Shown: positions 10,883-22,344 of the stretch, piece after piece
How the letters are laid out: each line of letters starts with the position of its first letter
Position numbering within the stretch: position 1 is the first letter of the stretch
NCBI GenBank assembly: GCA_013176395.1
Contig: JABMLP010000013.1
Location: forward strand, 1,488,001-1,552,000
Length of the DNA: 64,000 nt
From: Venturia oleaginea
Taxonomy: Eukaryota; Ascomycota; Dothideomycetes; Venturiales; Venturiaceae
Reading direction: 5' to 3'
Program-made: the position numbers and the translations under genes
The notes under the pieces: generated by a model
What the model saw: only the letters and a program-made list of their open reading frames with translations
Told to the model about the DNA's origin: nothing
Databases searched by the model: none

Positions 10883-13039
10883 TCAAACACCACCGATACT
10901 GCCTCCAGTACCCAATCCACTTCTTGTCTGGCCCAAGTTTGAACTCATCCTCCTGAATCCTGCTCCCATCCCGATAGGAACACTACTCCTTCTGCTCCTT
11001 GGCTGACTGCTCACTCGTCTCCTCCTCCCGTGTCTCACTTTGGTCTCTTGGCCAGAGTCGATTTGCTCCTGATCACGAGCATTCCATTCTGTCGGCCATG
11101 GATCCTCGACATATTCTCCGTCATCCGGTATATAACCAGCCTCATTGTCAGTGATGAATCCAGAACTCGACGCCACCGAGCGACTTTGCTGTGAAGGACT
11201 TGCTTGTCCGATTTGACGAGACAGTGATATTGTTCTTGAAAGAGTCGTTTCGCGACTCAGCAGTCCTCCAAGCGGTGCGACAGAGTCCTCGTCTTCAGAA
11301 GCGGTACCTTCATAGCCACATCCATACTCACTCCTACTACTCCGTCCCGAACTCTTGTACGAAGGCAGCTTTCGACCATCCTCCTCTTGGTCATATGGCG
11401 TATCGACATCCTCCGCATCTTCTCCCTCAGCACCCTCGTCTTCGCCATTGTTATCGCCGAAGCCTTCTCCTTCGACAAGATACCAGGCAGGTACACAAGT
11501 CAGGGCGGCAAAGAACGCAAGCATCCAGAAAGGGGTGACCATATACCCTTCCTTGACACCCCAAGTAAATGCCGCCCCACCAATGGTTGGTCCAGCAGCT
11601 CGACCGATGGCAGAGAAGGAAGTAGCAATCCCGTTCACGGTTCCAAGCACTGCCAAACTACTAGCTGAGTTCGTAAGCATGATGGTAGAGCAGGGGAACG
11701 CGAAGGTCGAGCACAATCCTTTGATCGTCCAAAGTGCAAACAGGGTGCCTTGAGCACCAAGCACCGGTGGAACGAGAGTGGAAAAGGGTGCGAGAACATA
11801 TATTACTGGCATGACCATGAGAACTGCACGGAGGCAGTTCAGAACGCCATACTTGCGAGCCAGGGGCGGGAACAAGACAAATTGGTAGAAAATTCCACAC
11901 GTGCCGTAAACTGTGAAAAGAAGACCTATGCGATTCGAGCTAAGGCCAAAGCCCTGGTTAAATCGTAATGGAAAGCGATATGGAAAGATATCCGGTCCGG
12001 ATCGTGGATGGTGCAGGAAGACAGGGAGAAGCTGATCAAACGTAATGAAATGCATAGCCAGAAGTGTATAACAAAGCAAGTTCAGCGCAGTCTGCTTGGT
12101 CATCACTTCTCGGTAACTAGGCTTCTTCGCAGGTTCCACAGAATCTAATTTGGCAGCGGCATATTCCTCGTCCTGCGTCGTTTTGAGCGTGCTTGTTGGT
12201 GAGTGGAGCAGTGGTTCTTCCTCTGGCATTTCCTCTCTCAAAATCAACTTCTTGATCCCTTGAACGCCATACCGAGTCCCTTCTACCAGTCTCTTTCCCA
12301 GAATTAGACCATAGTCTCTACTCCCTTTTTTGGCGGCTAAAGTCTCATGCAAGAACAGAACTCCAACGGTGATGCCAAACAGAAAAAAACATGCTGACAC
12401 TATATTGGGTAAAGCGTACGGGTATCTCCAGAGCAGCGAATCTCGGCTAGAATCATCTGTCGGTCTCCTTTTGAGCGGATTGGACAGCGCTCCTCCAAAA
12501 GCCGGGCCTAGCACCGAGCCAATATTGTACACCAATGGCATCACACTGAATGCCCTGGGCTGCAGTTCTCGATAAGGAACCATTTCGGCCACCATCGTCC
12601 TAATGATTCCGACGTTTCCATTGCCTGCTCCTGACATGGCCCTAGCGACCAAGGCCATGGGCAGTGATGTACTGAATCCCCATAAAAGCGAGGTGATCAA
12701 AGTGTTTAGAAGACCTAGCAGAATAATATATTTCCGACCGTATCGATCGCTCGCAGTGCCCCAAGCGATAGCAGTGAGACACTGTGAGAGCGAATAGATG
12801 GCAGAGGTTGCTCCGGCCCAGAAAGCAATGTCGGGTTCGGGGACGTTGAAACTTTCGATCATTTCAGGTAGGTAGGGAAAGATGGATGTCAGCGAGATGG
12901 GCTCTGCGAATCGACATATTGCTGTGGTTGAATCAGTATCCTGGGTCAAGTAGACATGGACGTGAAGGCGCGGAAAGTACATACCAAGAACGGTCAACTG
13001 CTGCACAGGCAGTTTCCGCTTGCTTGGATCCCTCATCAT
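10883..13039 (-). CDS. Major facilitator superfamily transporter (multidrug/Zrt-like fungal MFS)
   Basis: Two exons (13039..12985 and 12921..10883) encode 697 residues from MMRDPSKRKLPVQQLTVL. The 63-nt intron (12984..12922; GTATGT donor, CACAG acceptor) has no stop and a length divisible by three, so the uncorrected frame reads through it. Splicing restores TVLAICRFAEPISLTSIF, the family's first membrane segment. The protein has about 12 membrane segments, a loop 2-3 signature ASDRYGRKYI, an RAMSGAGNGNVG motif, and a long central cytosolic loop with MPEEEPLLHSPTS. A tail of about 170 residues is acidic and Ser-rich. It resembles fungal members of the group that includes yeast YCR023C, which exports or imports small molecules across membranes; the substrate is unknown. 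The TTG upstream is not a credible start. Confidence 0.88.
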   Translation of the reverse strand: MMRDPSKRKLPVQQLTVLGMYFPRLHVHVYLTQDTDSTTAICRFAEPISLTSIFPYLPEMIESFNVPEPDIAFWAGATSAIYSLSQCLTAIAWGTASDRYGRKYIILLGLLNTLITSLLWGFSTSLPMALVARAMSGAGNGNVGIIRTMVAEMVPYRELQPRAFSVMPLVYNIGSVLGPAFGGALSNPLKRRPTDDSSRDSLLWRYPYALPNIVSACFFLFGITVGVLFLHETLAAKKGSRDYGLILGKRLVEGTRYGVQGIKKLILREEMPEEEPLLHSPTSTLKTTQDEEYAAAKLDSVEPAKKPSYREVMTKQTALNLLCYTLLAMHFITFDQLLPVFLHHPRSGPDIFPYRFPLRFNQGFGLSSNRIGLLFTVYGTCGIFYQFVLFPPLARKYGVLNCLRAVLMVMPVIYVLAPFSTLVPPVLGAQGTLFALWTIKGLCSTFAFPCSTIMLTNSASSLAVLGTVNGIATSFSAIGRAAGPTIGGAAFTWGVKEGYMVTPFWMLAFFAALTCVPAWYLVEGEGFGDNNGEDEGAEGEDAEDVDTPYDQEEDGRKLPSYKSSGRSSRSEYGCGYEGTASEDEDSVAPLGGLLSRETTLSRTISLSRQIGQASPSQQSRSVASSSGFITDNEAGYIPDDGEYVEDPWPTEWNARDQEQIDSGQETKVRHGRRRRVSSQPRSRRSSVPIGMGAGFRRMSSNLGQTRSGLGTGGSIGGV

Positions 13040-14052
13040 TTGAAGTTCTTGGAATATGAAAGACTCTAGGCCCAAAGACTTCTGACGGAAAGAAGCAGCT
13101 ATGCGGGATCTTTATGACCAGCTACGCGTCCATCAAGCCAGCGGCAGCGACGGCATGTTTTCATAAACAAACAGTCAACGGGGGCGGGCATCACTCGTCT
13201 GTATACTATGGTAAGGTTGTTCTACTCAGTTGCGGGCTAGAGGATGATGAAAGTCAGTAATTCGCTCGCCAGATGTACTAACATGCAGAGCCGCTGCGAC
13301 GCGTTGCACATCATGCTTCTTCCCTGCTTTCGCTGTCATCTGCAATCATTTCCGGCCGCCCTGATTGGCTTGTCCGTGGTTCTGTGCAGGCCAATCTCCC
13401 GAGTTGATGGACTCGGAGTCGAAGATACGGAGTTGGACCACGTAAGCAGCCGGTACCGGCAACAATCCAGCCTCGCGAGCTTGTCTTTTATTCGGCCATA
13501 ACTGGTTTAATTATTTGCCGAAGGCCAATTTCAGGTTACGCTTTGGACCACAAGAAGGCCGTCGAGGATGCAGCGACTCAACCTCAAAGATGAACAACCC
13601 ATAATGAGTAGTTTGGACAGCTCGAGACGCACGAAGAAGACTGATCTATTGTGAATATAAACTACCTTCATCCAAAAACAACCTGGTCGCGTCAAATCGA
13701 CGTGGCGGACCCAAAGAACGCCATGCATTTCCTCCACCATAACCTCTGCATTTCCATTCTGATTCTGCATCCATCATGAGATAGACAACCGAGACTGCGC
13801 TTCTAGAACGTAACAACGCGGCAGTTATCGTCCGCATATTGCCTTGTCATAATACGCTAATAGCCTACCCATCAAACTTGCTGAACTGGCTTTGTTCTGG
13901 GAGCAAAGAATGGCCCAATACTGCTCGCTTTCCATGAGTCTTGATCCAATCCGTAGAATGAATGGTCTGCTTGCCCGAAAATCCTGTACTGCAGTCTAGT
14001 GTAATCTTCCTCTCCATCTCTTCTCCATATCAACGACAGCAGCAACTTTCAT
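13040..14052. other. Intergenic, no supported gene
   Basis: About 1 kb between the MFS start and the Las17 stop. I see only short ORFs and no clear repeat or RNA gene. Confidence 0.4.
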
Positions 14053-16012
14053 CTACCAGTCGTCTTTATCATCTTCGTCGTCTGTGTGCTGTTATTAGCA
14101 CGTGAATCAAGCAATTGATTACCTATAAAGAACAAGCACTTACCACTATGGCTGACTTTAGCCTTCCTTGCCGCCAGCGCGCTAGCCAAAGCTCCAGCTA
14201 GTCCAGTTTCTCCACCGCTCGAATTGGCACCGCCAGCCGCCGAAGCTTCTGCTGCTCCACCGGGAACAGCTGGTGTGCTTCGATCTCTCTTTTCCGCAGA
14301 GCTGACTTTGCGCAACTTTGGAGCAGATTGAATATCTCCCAACAAGGCGCTTCTTCCAGGAACGGCAGCCACAGGAGGTAGTGGTGGTGGTGGAGGCTCT
14401 GCATTATCTGACCGTCCAGGCAAAGGAGGCGGCGGGGGTGCAATCGAGGACGGAAGAGGTGGTGGCGGCGGAGCATTGGACGATGGCAACAGTGGTGGCG
14501 GCGGAGCGTTCGAGCTTGGCAAGGGGGGTGGAGGGGGTGCGCGGCTGGAAGGTAGAGGGGGCAGTGGTGGAGCGTTGCTTGATGGCAATTGAGGTGGCAG
14601 AGGCGCATTGCTTGGCGGGAGTGGAGGAGGCACAGGGACTGGTCTGGAGGCCGAAGGGGGCAACGGCGGCGGAGGAGGTGCGTTGCTTTGCGGCGGTAAT
14701 GGTGGTGCTCCGTTCGACTTTGGCGGTGAAGGTGGAATAATTGGCGGTGGATTGTCTCTCGCGGGCGGAGGAGGTACGGGTCCACGCGCTGGAGGCGGAG
14801 GAGGTTGTGCTCGAGGCCCGTCGAACGCTGGTGGCACTGCAAATCGCGAAGGTGGCTCATTATCATCCATTGGCGTCTTAGGAGGACGTGGAGGAGGCGG
14901 CGGGCCAGGATTAGCTACATTAGACGTAGCACGCGCTCTCCCAGGCAGCACTAGAGCGTCGCTCACGAATTTGCCAGCATCTGCAAAGGGAGGAGGAGCC
15001 TTATAACGCGGTTGGGGTGGAGTAGGAGGCGGCGAAGGCGATTGTGCTCGAGCAGGTGCCGACGGGGGTTCGGGTCGAGCTCCTCGTCGTGGCGGTGGTG
15101 GAGCTGGGGGAGCACCTCTTCTCGAGACAGACGAATTAGTGCTTCCAGTGTGCTGAGGACTTATATCGCTAGATTTGTTTGACGAAGTTAGCCCTCCAGG
15201 CGGTGGAGGTGGTGGCCCCCTTCCTTTCGATTCGTTCTGCTGAGAGGTTTTGAGGAATGCTTCGACCAAATCGGCATTCTCTACCAATTGATCATCGCCG
15301 AATCCCATTTCTCTCATTTGTTGCAAGATCTCCGGGGGAATACTCCTGATGAAGGCATCCCTTTCAGCAGCAGCCGCAGCTGGCGAAGGAGCAGCTGGAG
15401 CAGGATGTCGGACGGCCTGAGCTGGAGGCGGTGGAGGAGTTTCGAGAGGGACAGGGGTGTTTTTATGGCTGCCGAAGAGTCCTCCCAGGAAACCGTGATG
15501 TTGCTTCTCCGTGTGAGACGCATTCCCATTAGCTACTCCTGCGGGCCCAAATGGCTTCGATCTCGTGCTCTTGTGAGCCAGCTTCTCCCGCTCGTCCACC
15601 TTCTTCTTGAACGTCTTGGCCTCCTTTTCGTCGGAGAACGATAAGCCAGCTAAACACTGCTCAAGCTCAAATGAGTGGAAGAATACGCGATCCTGATTGT
15701 ATTGGAAAGTATCGTATATTTCCTGGTCCCAGATGACGCCACGGTTCGCGGGCTATTCCTGTCAGCCTGGAGAAGGAATTGGCTCGCTCACTCTCTACAT
15801 ACCGATATATCTACCAGTTTCAACCAAACCGTATGCCCAACAAGATCATTAGCTAGAACAACAGCACCCTGAAGACCTGTGTACGTCCATCTCGATCTAT
15901 CCGGGTAGGCAATATATAGCTTCGCGACTGCGACGGCATGGATCTTGTTGGAGGGCTTGGGGACAGTGCGTTTCACGGTCTGTTTATCTTCTTCGGAGAG
16001 TATGGATGGCAT
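14053..16012 (-). CDS. LAS17: WASP/Las17 actin-nucleation-promoting factor
   Basis: Three exons (16012..15803, 15752..14144, 14081..14053) give 615 residues. The 50-nt and 62-nt introns have GTATGT and GTAAGT donors. The N-terminal WH1 domain (about residues 20-125) contains [31 protein letters not shown] and [13 protein letters not shown]. Then comes a long proline-rich region with many poly-Pro runs, the binding sites for profilin and SH3 proteins. The C-terminus holds a WH2 actin-binding motif (about 537-553, [16 protein letters not shown]), a central helix ([14 protein letters not shown]) and an acidic tail ending DDEDDKDDW. This tail, including the final Trp that contacts Arp2/3, lies in the small last exon. 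Las17 activates Arp2/3 at cortical actin patches during endocytosis and polarised growth. Confidence 0.95.
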
Positions 16013-17000
16013 GGTAGTCGAGAGGATTCGACTTCTGGATCGAGTATTATGTGATTAGGCAGAGGAGAGGCTGGGTGCTACACGGAGTAGGCATAAAGAC
16101 GACCCGTGGGCACTGGTACTCTGGTAGTCGTAGGTTCGGCTCAGGATTTGACAATGGCGACGTGGTGTTGATCAAGCGTAGAGTCGTCGGCTTTCAATGC
16201 GTCCTGCGTCTTCTTTGGACTGTAAGGACGAAGAAATGCGATTGACGGTGAGCTCCTGCGGCGTCATTCGTCTTTGGAAGCGAGAAGTGCTGCCAAGCCC
16301 TCGTAATCGTCCAGTCGTCCTCTCTCAAATCGAAGCTGCCTACAAAGACGCGTAACAACGTTAGATTCTGACCGAGGAAAACCGCCTCTCTTGATGTAGG
16401 CAATGCCATATCACTCTGCGGTATGATGCAACACAGCCAGGCACTTTACGTCGAACTCACGGGCCGAGTTCCATAAAAATCCAGCAGAGCAGAGCAGACA
16501 AGTTATTGCCAACTCAAGTTGCCTGAAATGGTAAAGACGGTAGCAGTTTGCTAGTGGATGCCAAAGAAAAAGTCGGATAAATCCTCCACTAAGATACAAC
16601 TGGTACGTCAAATCATGCCCTGTCAACCTCATTTGGAGCTTTGGAATCCAGCATTTTCATAGTATCTAGTGCCGACTGTGCTACGTGGTATCATCATCTC
16701 CAATAAGTCTCATCCCTCACTTCAGTTGCTCAACTTCCTCCCCATCTCTGGTCCTCATAGCCGACAAAACGTTGCTCCGTCAAGATCACAAGTGCTACAA
16801 AATTCAATTGCATCATTTACTGGCTTTCCGGGTAGCTGTCCAGACTGTAGCGGCAATGCCTGGCTTCTGGTCAGCTTCACAACTCTGCGAATCTGTCTTC
16901 GTCCGTCCTGCTTTTCAGCTATCGATCCAAGGCTCCGGACGCGATTTCCCCAGGCAACACCTCCTGAATCACTCTTCAGTCACGGATCAAAAAGGCTCAT
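16013..17000. other. Intergenic, no supported gene
   Basis: About 1 kb containing the Las17 promoter and the 3' end of the Zn2Cys6 gene. Plus-strand ORFs near 16669..17146 overlap the end of the regulator gene on the opposite strand and look like chance. Confidence 0.4.
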
Positions 17001-19125
17001 TTACCAGTCCGAATCGCGCCATCTTAAGACTCCTCCCGCTGCCAGTTGTGTCCGTGGCGTGTGTCTATAGGCTGGATGGCCAAAATCAACGTAGCTGTCG
17101 GTCAATGTCTCGTGCAAATTTTGGACTCGTTTACCAGCATAGGTGACTTTGCGCCCGTCACAATTCTCCTCCAAAATCTCGTGGGGATGGAATTCTCCTA
17201 CGGACTTGAGTGTTTCTAACTGGCTGACAGAGAGGCCAGGGTTATTGGCATCGAAATCCATGTAAGTCTTGTGATGGGCAAAGAGCACCATGGTGTCGTC
17301 CTTTTCTTCAACTTCGAGCGTGGGGCTGGAAGGTGAAGCGTGGCCTTCTTCAAAATCCCCCTTGCCCAATCGCACGTGCTCAGTGCGTGCGTGCCACGCT
17401 CCGGATACCCCAAATGGCTTAGAAAGGAAATTGATCGAATTCCCCTCAGCTGTCGGCGCAGCCGGAGCAACGTCAACCTGATGGATTCGGAATTCTTCCG
17501 GAGGCACTTCGTTCTCTGGAGGCACTTCGTGTGGTAGAAGTCCCAGATATTCTTCTTCGACAAGCATTACTCGAGTGAATATTGCGCAAGAATCATGCGA
17601 CTCGAACAAGCACTCCCGCCGCGGTGATGCTTTAAGCAGGGCCAAAGCTTTTCGTCTAATATGAGGCCATCGACACTTCCAGGCCACAAAGTGTAGGGGA
17701 GCAATGATGCCCATTTCGAAACTAAAGTGCTTTGAATGATCCACTACCTCTGGCACCAGCGTTTGCGACAAAGTGACAATCTTCTCGTAATCGTCCTTAT
17801 ACTGGTCCCATGTTGTCTCCTTTGGCGAAAGCGATGCGGCCAGCCACAAGCTTACAGTGATCGAGATGGCCTGGATGAGATTCGCACCACGTCTATCGTG
17901 CTCAGTCTGGGTGTCCGCCTCCTTTTCAAGCAATTGCAAGTAATTCTTTTTCCAACTGTCAAATAATCCTTGCAGTCGAATTTGTTCCACAATCATGTCG
18001 ATGGACACATCGGACTTGTACTTCGACTCTCCAATGGACTGGATAAACCTCACAACTACGTTCACCAAATCAGTCAGCTCCACCCTGGCAATAACAGTCG
18101 ACATGGCAGGTGGTGGACTTTGGAACGACTCTCCGGCATCCAAGCTATTGGTGTACATGGCCAATGATCGCCGCCCGAAGAGTGACGACAGCATGTTCAG
18201 ACAGCTGAAGATAGGGACCAGCTCTCGTTCGATGAAAGCTGCTTCCGCCGCAATACTCGAGTGAGCAAATGGAGATCGGCCGCCAGAATGTTTTCTCCTC
18301 CAATCTTTCAGCATCTTGATCCCGCTCTCTATGTGCGTGATGGCACTTCCAACGTTTCCCCTCAGAAATTCCAAACATATGAAGATGATGGCAGCCATGA
18401 CTGGTACACGAATCGATTCAGGGTTTGCTTTGGCGGCCCGGATGAGCGAGGTTATGGCATTGTTGTAGGAGATTAAGGCGAAAGCAGCATGCGATTCGGT
18501 CCTGGCTACTGGAGATTTCCCATACAAGCTCTCATCCTCATACGTGGCGCTGACAGCAATCATGGCATACCGAATGGCCGGTTCCGAAAGACTCATTTGC
18601 AGCACACTGCCGTTCCAAAATTGGCGGGTGAAGAATCCAGACAACTGCGGTGCCGTTTCGTGGAAGAAGAATTCCAAGGCTCGCTGTTCCAGGACAGAGC
18701 CTGTAAAGACCGGTAACTGCTTTTTGGGACTTGATCGGCTGACGGCGCTTCTTGGAGACTCCGAACTGCGTGTCCACTTGCTTTTGCTGGGAGTAGGCTC
18801 TGCGTAACCATCGCAAATTCGCCCCGTGTTCGTACATCTCATGCATTTGCTACATGGGCCAAATTAGTACAAAGTTGTCAGATATGTAGCAGTGGGCGCG
18901 CGAACGGTTTTGTTTCGTCACATTTTACATGTCTAATTCTATCGAGATCGTCAGTCAGGAAAGCGAAGTTCCGAGATTTCGGGGAATGCATACTTGCATG
19001 TCGAACAGCCTGTCTTCACCTAATAGACACATAATTAGAACGATTGTAGAGTTGAAGAAGATCAAACTCACCTTCGGTTTGCTCGCCCGCTTCTTCTTGC
19101 GAGGTTGGTGTACGAGCCTGTCCAT
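17001..19125 (-). CDS. Zn(II)2Cys6 fungal transcription factor
   Basis: Four exons (19125..19072, 19019..18994, 18938..18906, 18849..17001) encode 653 residues. The binuclear zinc cluster is spread over the second, third and fourth exons. After joining, the cysteines are C23-X2-C26-X6-C33-X6-C40-X2-C43-X6-C50, preceded by a basic segment PRKKKRASKPK that can act as a nuclear-localisation signal. Introns are 52, 55 and 56 nt. The second acceptor was chosen because it alone gives six residues between Cys 2 and Cys 3. The rest matches the fungal-specific regulatory domain (PF11951-like), with ALEFFFHETAPQLSGFF and AAIIFICLEFLRGNVGSAI. The protein should bind paired CGG-type DNA triplets. Its targets are unknown, and no adjacent pathway genes suggest one. 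Confidence 0.9.
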
Positions 19126-19888
19126 CTGTATTACGAGCTCTCGCAAGGAATTCTCATCGTAAAGCGCAGGGAAGACATAGGAGGGAATAGGTCCCTCAAG
19201 GTTGGAGAAGCATTGTCGAAAAAGCGTGGTCTTGAAGCAGGCCAAGCCCAGCGAAACCCTTGTAGATCGGCGCGGCCGATACAATTGATCGTTTTTTATG
19301 TTTCTGTTGTATTGTATATAGCCCAGACAGCCAGCCCTACCGTATAGACTGGGGAGACTCGTTAGTGAGAAAAGAAGGCCCGATGAGGTGCTCAATTGGC
19401 AAATCTCCTCGTAGGTTATCTGTTTACCAACCTTTCAGAACCCTTCTTTTTCTATCGGATATCTCGAGGCTCTACCTCTTCTCTCGATCCTCAAAAGATG
19501 TACGCTCTTTTACAGGGCAAAAAGATGGAGAATTACGAGATCTAAGATACCCCGATTTTTAGACCTTCTTATTGGCGTAAGCTATCGGACCTTCTGTTCT
19601 TACTAACGAGTCTCTACGGTAGTTGCTGATGAAACATCCCATGTACCGAACACTCCCGGCTCTCAGCACACCACAGTACTTACCGATCATCAACGGATAC
19701 TATTTGCGCTACACTTTTGATCGAGCGAGAACTTACAGAATCTCTCTTCGCTTTTTTATCTACTCAAGACCCTTCTTTCAATCCGTTCTTTTACCATTTT
19801 GAAGCTTCGACCCCGTCCGTCTCCGAAACCCTCAGTCCTATCAGTCCGAGCCCTCCCCAACTGTGCCAAACAGAAACAACCGCCCGCT
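19126..19888. other. Divergent intergenic region between the Zn2Cys6 gene and the DUF7704 gene
   Basis: About 760 bases holding both promoters. ORFs here are short or are extensions of the flanking genes without an ATG. Confidence 0.4.
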
Positions 19889-20362
19889 ATGACATCGTCT
19901 GCCCGAAAGAACCAGATCCCCTTCGTGTACCGACTTACGTTCAATTGGATCGAGCCGCTGTTCGCCTTTGGGGGCGCCATTCAAAGTTACGTCGCGCCTA
20001 GGGCCTTACTCGCCATTCAAACCCCAAGTGTCCAATACCACGATTCAATGCACCCCATCTTCACCCAGCTTGCAGGAGGCTGGGTCTTCCTCGCCTTCAA
20101 CGACGCCGTAACTCTTCGTCTGACCAAGGACGTGCGCGTTTGGACCTCACTTCTCACAGCAGGACTCCTCTCAGACATCATCTACACCTCCAGTCTCATC
20201 GAAGACCTCGGACCGGCGGTATTCTGGAACCCGGCGAAATGGTCCTTCCTCCACGCATTCACGGTTTTGACGACCATCCCGCCCTTGCTGCTTAAGGCTG
20301 CCTTCATCGCACGAGTTGGCCTGGGTCCAGCTTGGAAGTCAGCCAAGGCAAAGACGACTTAG
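19889..20362 (+). CDS. DUF7704-type integral membrane protein
   Basis: A single-exon gene of 157 residues starting MTSSARKNQIPFVYRLTFNW. It has four probable membrane segments: IEPLFAFGGAIQSYVAP, a second near FTQLAGGWVFLAFNDAVTL, a third near WTSLLTAGLLSDIIYTSSL, and a fourth near FTVLTTIPPLLLKAAFIA. The opening FVYRLTFNWIEPL and the following layout match the fungal DUF7704 family of small four-helix membrane proteins, for which no function is known to me. The frame is open 30 codons upstream, but the ATG at 19889 gives the family-typical start. Biased use of C-ending codons supports real coding. Confidence 0.82.
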   Translation: MTSSARKNQIPFVYRLTFNWIEPLFAFGGAIQSYVAPRALLAIQTPSVQYHDSMHPIFTQLAGGWVFLAFNDAVTLRLTKDVRVWTSLLTAGLLSDIIYTSSLIEDLGPAVFWNPAKWSFLHAFTVLTTIPPLLLKAAFIARVGLGPAWKSAKAKTT

Positions 20363-20862
20363 ACCACCCCACAGGCTAATAACTTGCGAATGATTTAATG
20401 GAGTGGTACCAGCGCTAGGTCCAGCTTTCACCAGGATTCGCAGAGAGTTGGATAATGGATGCAAAAGTAGGATTGAAAACTGAAATATATAGTCGAGGCA
20501 CTAGAGAAACACGGGCACGGGCACGGACTCAGCCCTCCACCCTGCGGCTCTGTATCTGTATCTACACGTCTTTCAACTGGCCCAGTCTTCTTTCAGACAT
20601 CACATTCAACAGGATTTGTCACCCTGTTGTAGCAACTTGTTCCCCTGCGACAATCCAAACATCTCTGTGTGTTTCAGCATCTCGTAAACCGCATCCACGA
20701 AATTCCATCAACCCAACATGCGTATCGCCTGTATCTGTGGCAGTCATAAGGAAGTGATTAACCAGGAACTGCGACATGGACAGATCCATAAACCAAGCAA
20801 GTAAATCGTCTGGTGGTAAGTCTTTGATGTGCCCTAGCATCTACTCTACCCTATGCACATCA

Positions 20863-20889
20863 GCCACTGCCACTGCCACTGCCACTGCC
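20863..20889. repeat. GCCACT hexanucleotide microsatellite
   Basis: Four and a half uninterrupted copies of GCCACT. Confidence 0.9.
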
Positions 20890-21520
20890 CTTTGAGCTGC
20901 TTTGAAACCGAATTGACCGATATTCTTGCACGACTTCTGCTGGAGATCACTACTGTTACATATCTGGCAATTTCTGGCATCGAATTGCTTGAAGCTTACC
21001 TACATTGATCATGATTTGAAGGATACAAAACCCAACGGCGCCTTCAACAAGATGGCTGAGTTTAAGGCTTAAACGCTGGATTGGCGGCCTCGCTGTGCTC
21101 TATCCACCCACCAACCAATAATAACCCCCAACATCCATGGGCTGCAGATGACTCGATGAACGTCTCGCGTGTACTCACAGCAACCACTTCAGCCTCACTT
21201 CACTCGCAACCTCCTTTGATTCTTCAAAATTCAGAGCACACTCGGCATGCAATTTACAACATGTCCATCAACCCAGTCCCGTCCAGAAAACTCTGAATCT
21301 GGCAAAGGACAAACGAAATCTACACGGCAAGCGACAAAATCCTTCAAGTGCTGATTATTCAAATCGCTTGGATTTTATCATGACCAGTATCGTAGCGATG
21401 AGATTCTACATGGTGAAAGCGATATTTGTTTTTTCCCCAACAGACGGTTACACAGAGGTCTCTATCAATCCATACCCGTCAAGAAACCAACGCACTTCAT
21501 TACAACACCTCCGAATCACC

Positions 21521-21590
21521 ATTGATACGAATAAATTTCTGGCCATGGTCTTCTCTCTGAGATTGCTGGGATTTTAATCGATATCCATCT
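21521..21590. repeat. Short palindromic element, copy A
   Basis: Begins ATTGATACGAATAAATTTCT followed by GGCC and ends with ATCGATATCC. It shares the ATAAATTTCTGG core and the flanking TCGATA with copies B to F. Confidence 0.45.
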
Positions 21591-21913
21591 CAAGTTAGGA
21601 GATTACTGTCTGAACCCACAGATTGCCATTATCCACGGCCTTGAGCGAGCATAATTTTATGAGGCCACTGTGGCTACAGAAATCAGTTGAAACAGGGTCG
21701 TGAGCGCGGCACGCTTCATCGGTCTCGTGAACCAGATGTCCCCGCGCGCTGGGCACGAATATACGACAAGAAGAGCGCGTCGGACCAAACTCGGGCCGTG
21801 TCAATAAAGGAGTATGGAAAATGTGGCACCACGCGGTGTATTCAATCTCTATACCCCCCTTAGTATCTCGAAACGGAAGTTACCATTAGGTTTGAAGTCC
21901 CTCAGCTCTAGGT

Positions 21914-21978
21914 CAATATCGATAAAACTCTGGCAATTCTTGAAAGGAAATTTGCCAAAATTCATCAATACCGATCTT
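21914..21978. repeat. Short palindromic element, copy B
   Basis: The left arm holds ATCGATAAAACTCTGGCAA. The right arm, read on the other strand, is ATCGGTATTGATGAATTTTG followed by GCAAATTT. The arms face each other around a loop of about 12 bases. Confidence 0.5.
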
Positions 21979-22120
21979 TGATTGACTCTATTGACTATTA
22001 GTAGACAACAGAGTGTTGTTGAAGGACAGAGGATCGGGCGCCTCACCGTGGCACAATAACCACGCCGGGTTTGTCTGCCCCATAGCTAGCTAGCTACACT
22101 CAGTCATATTCAGATCTGGA

Positions 22121-22190
22121 TTGAGTTTGATAAATTTTTGGCAATCTGAAACCAGATTTTGACCCGAATTTTAGCAATATCGATCTCGAT
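22121..22190. repeat. Short palindromic element, copy C
   Basis: The left arm contains TTGATAAATTTTTGGCAATC. The right side contains TTTTAGCAATATCGATC. It is more diverged than B and D. Confidence 0.4.
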
Positions 22191-22344
22191 TGGCACTCTG
22201 CACTAAGAAAACAATATCTGAGAACAGATTGATTTAGGTAGAAGGTAGGTTCAAGGTACAAGAAGAGAGGGGGGAGTCCACCAATCCATCAGATCATCCC
22301 ATCCCATCCCATCCTACCACACTCCAGATCCAATTCAAAGTCCA

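Larger units (their letters stand above)
20363..22344. other. Gene-poor region with short palindromic repeats
   Basis: About 2 kb with no supported gene. It holds a GCCACT microsatellite and three of the TTTCTGGCAA-core palindromic elements listed separately. ORFs are short. Confidence 0.45.

Noticed and set aside
14198..15006. Long ORFs overlapping the Las17 proline-rich region in other frames
   Set aside because: They are shadows of the biased CCN/GGN codons of the proline-rich exon.
18955..19395. 146-codon minus-strand ORF upstream of the Zn2Cys6 gene
   Set aside because: Only its last part (from MDRLV) is coding, as exon 1; the remainder is promoter, and the frame past the donor is intron.
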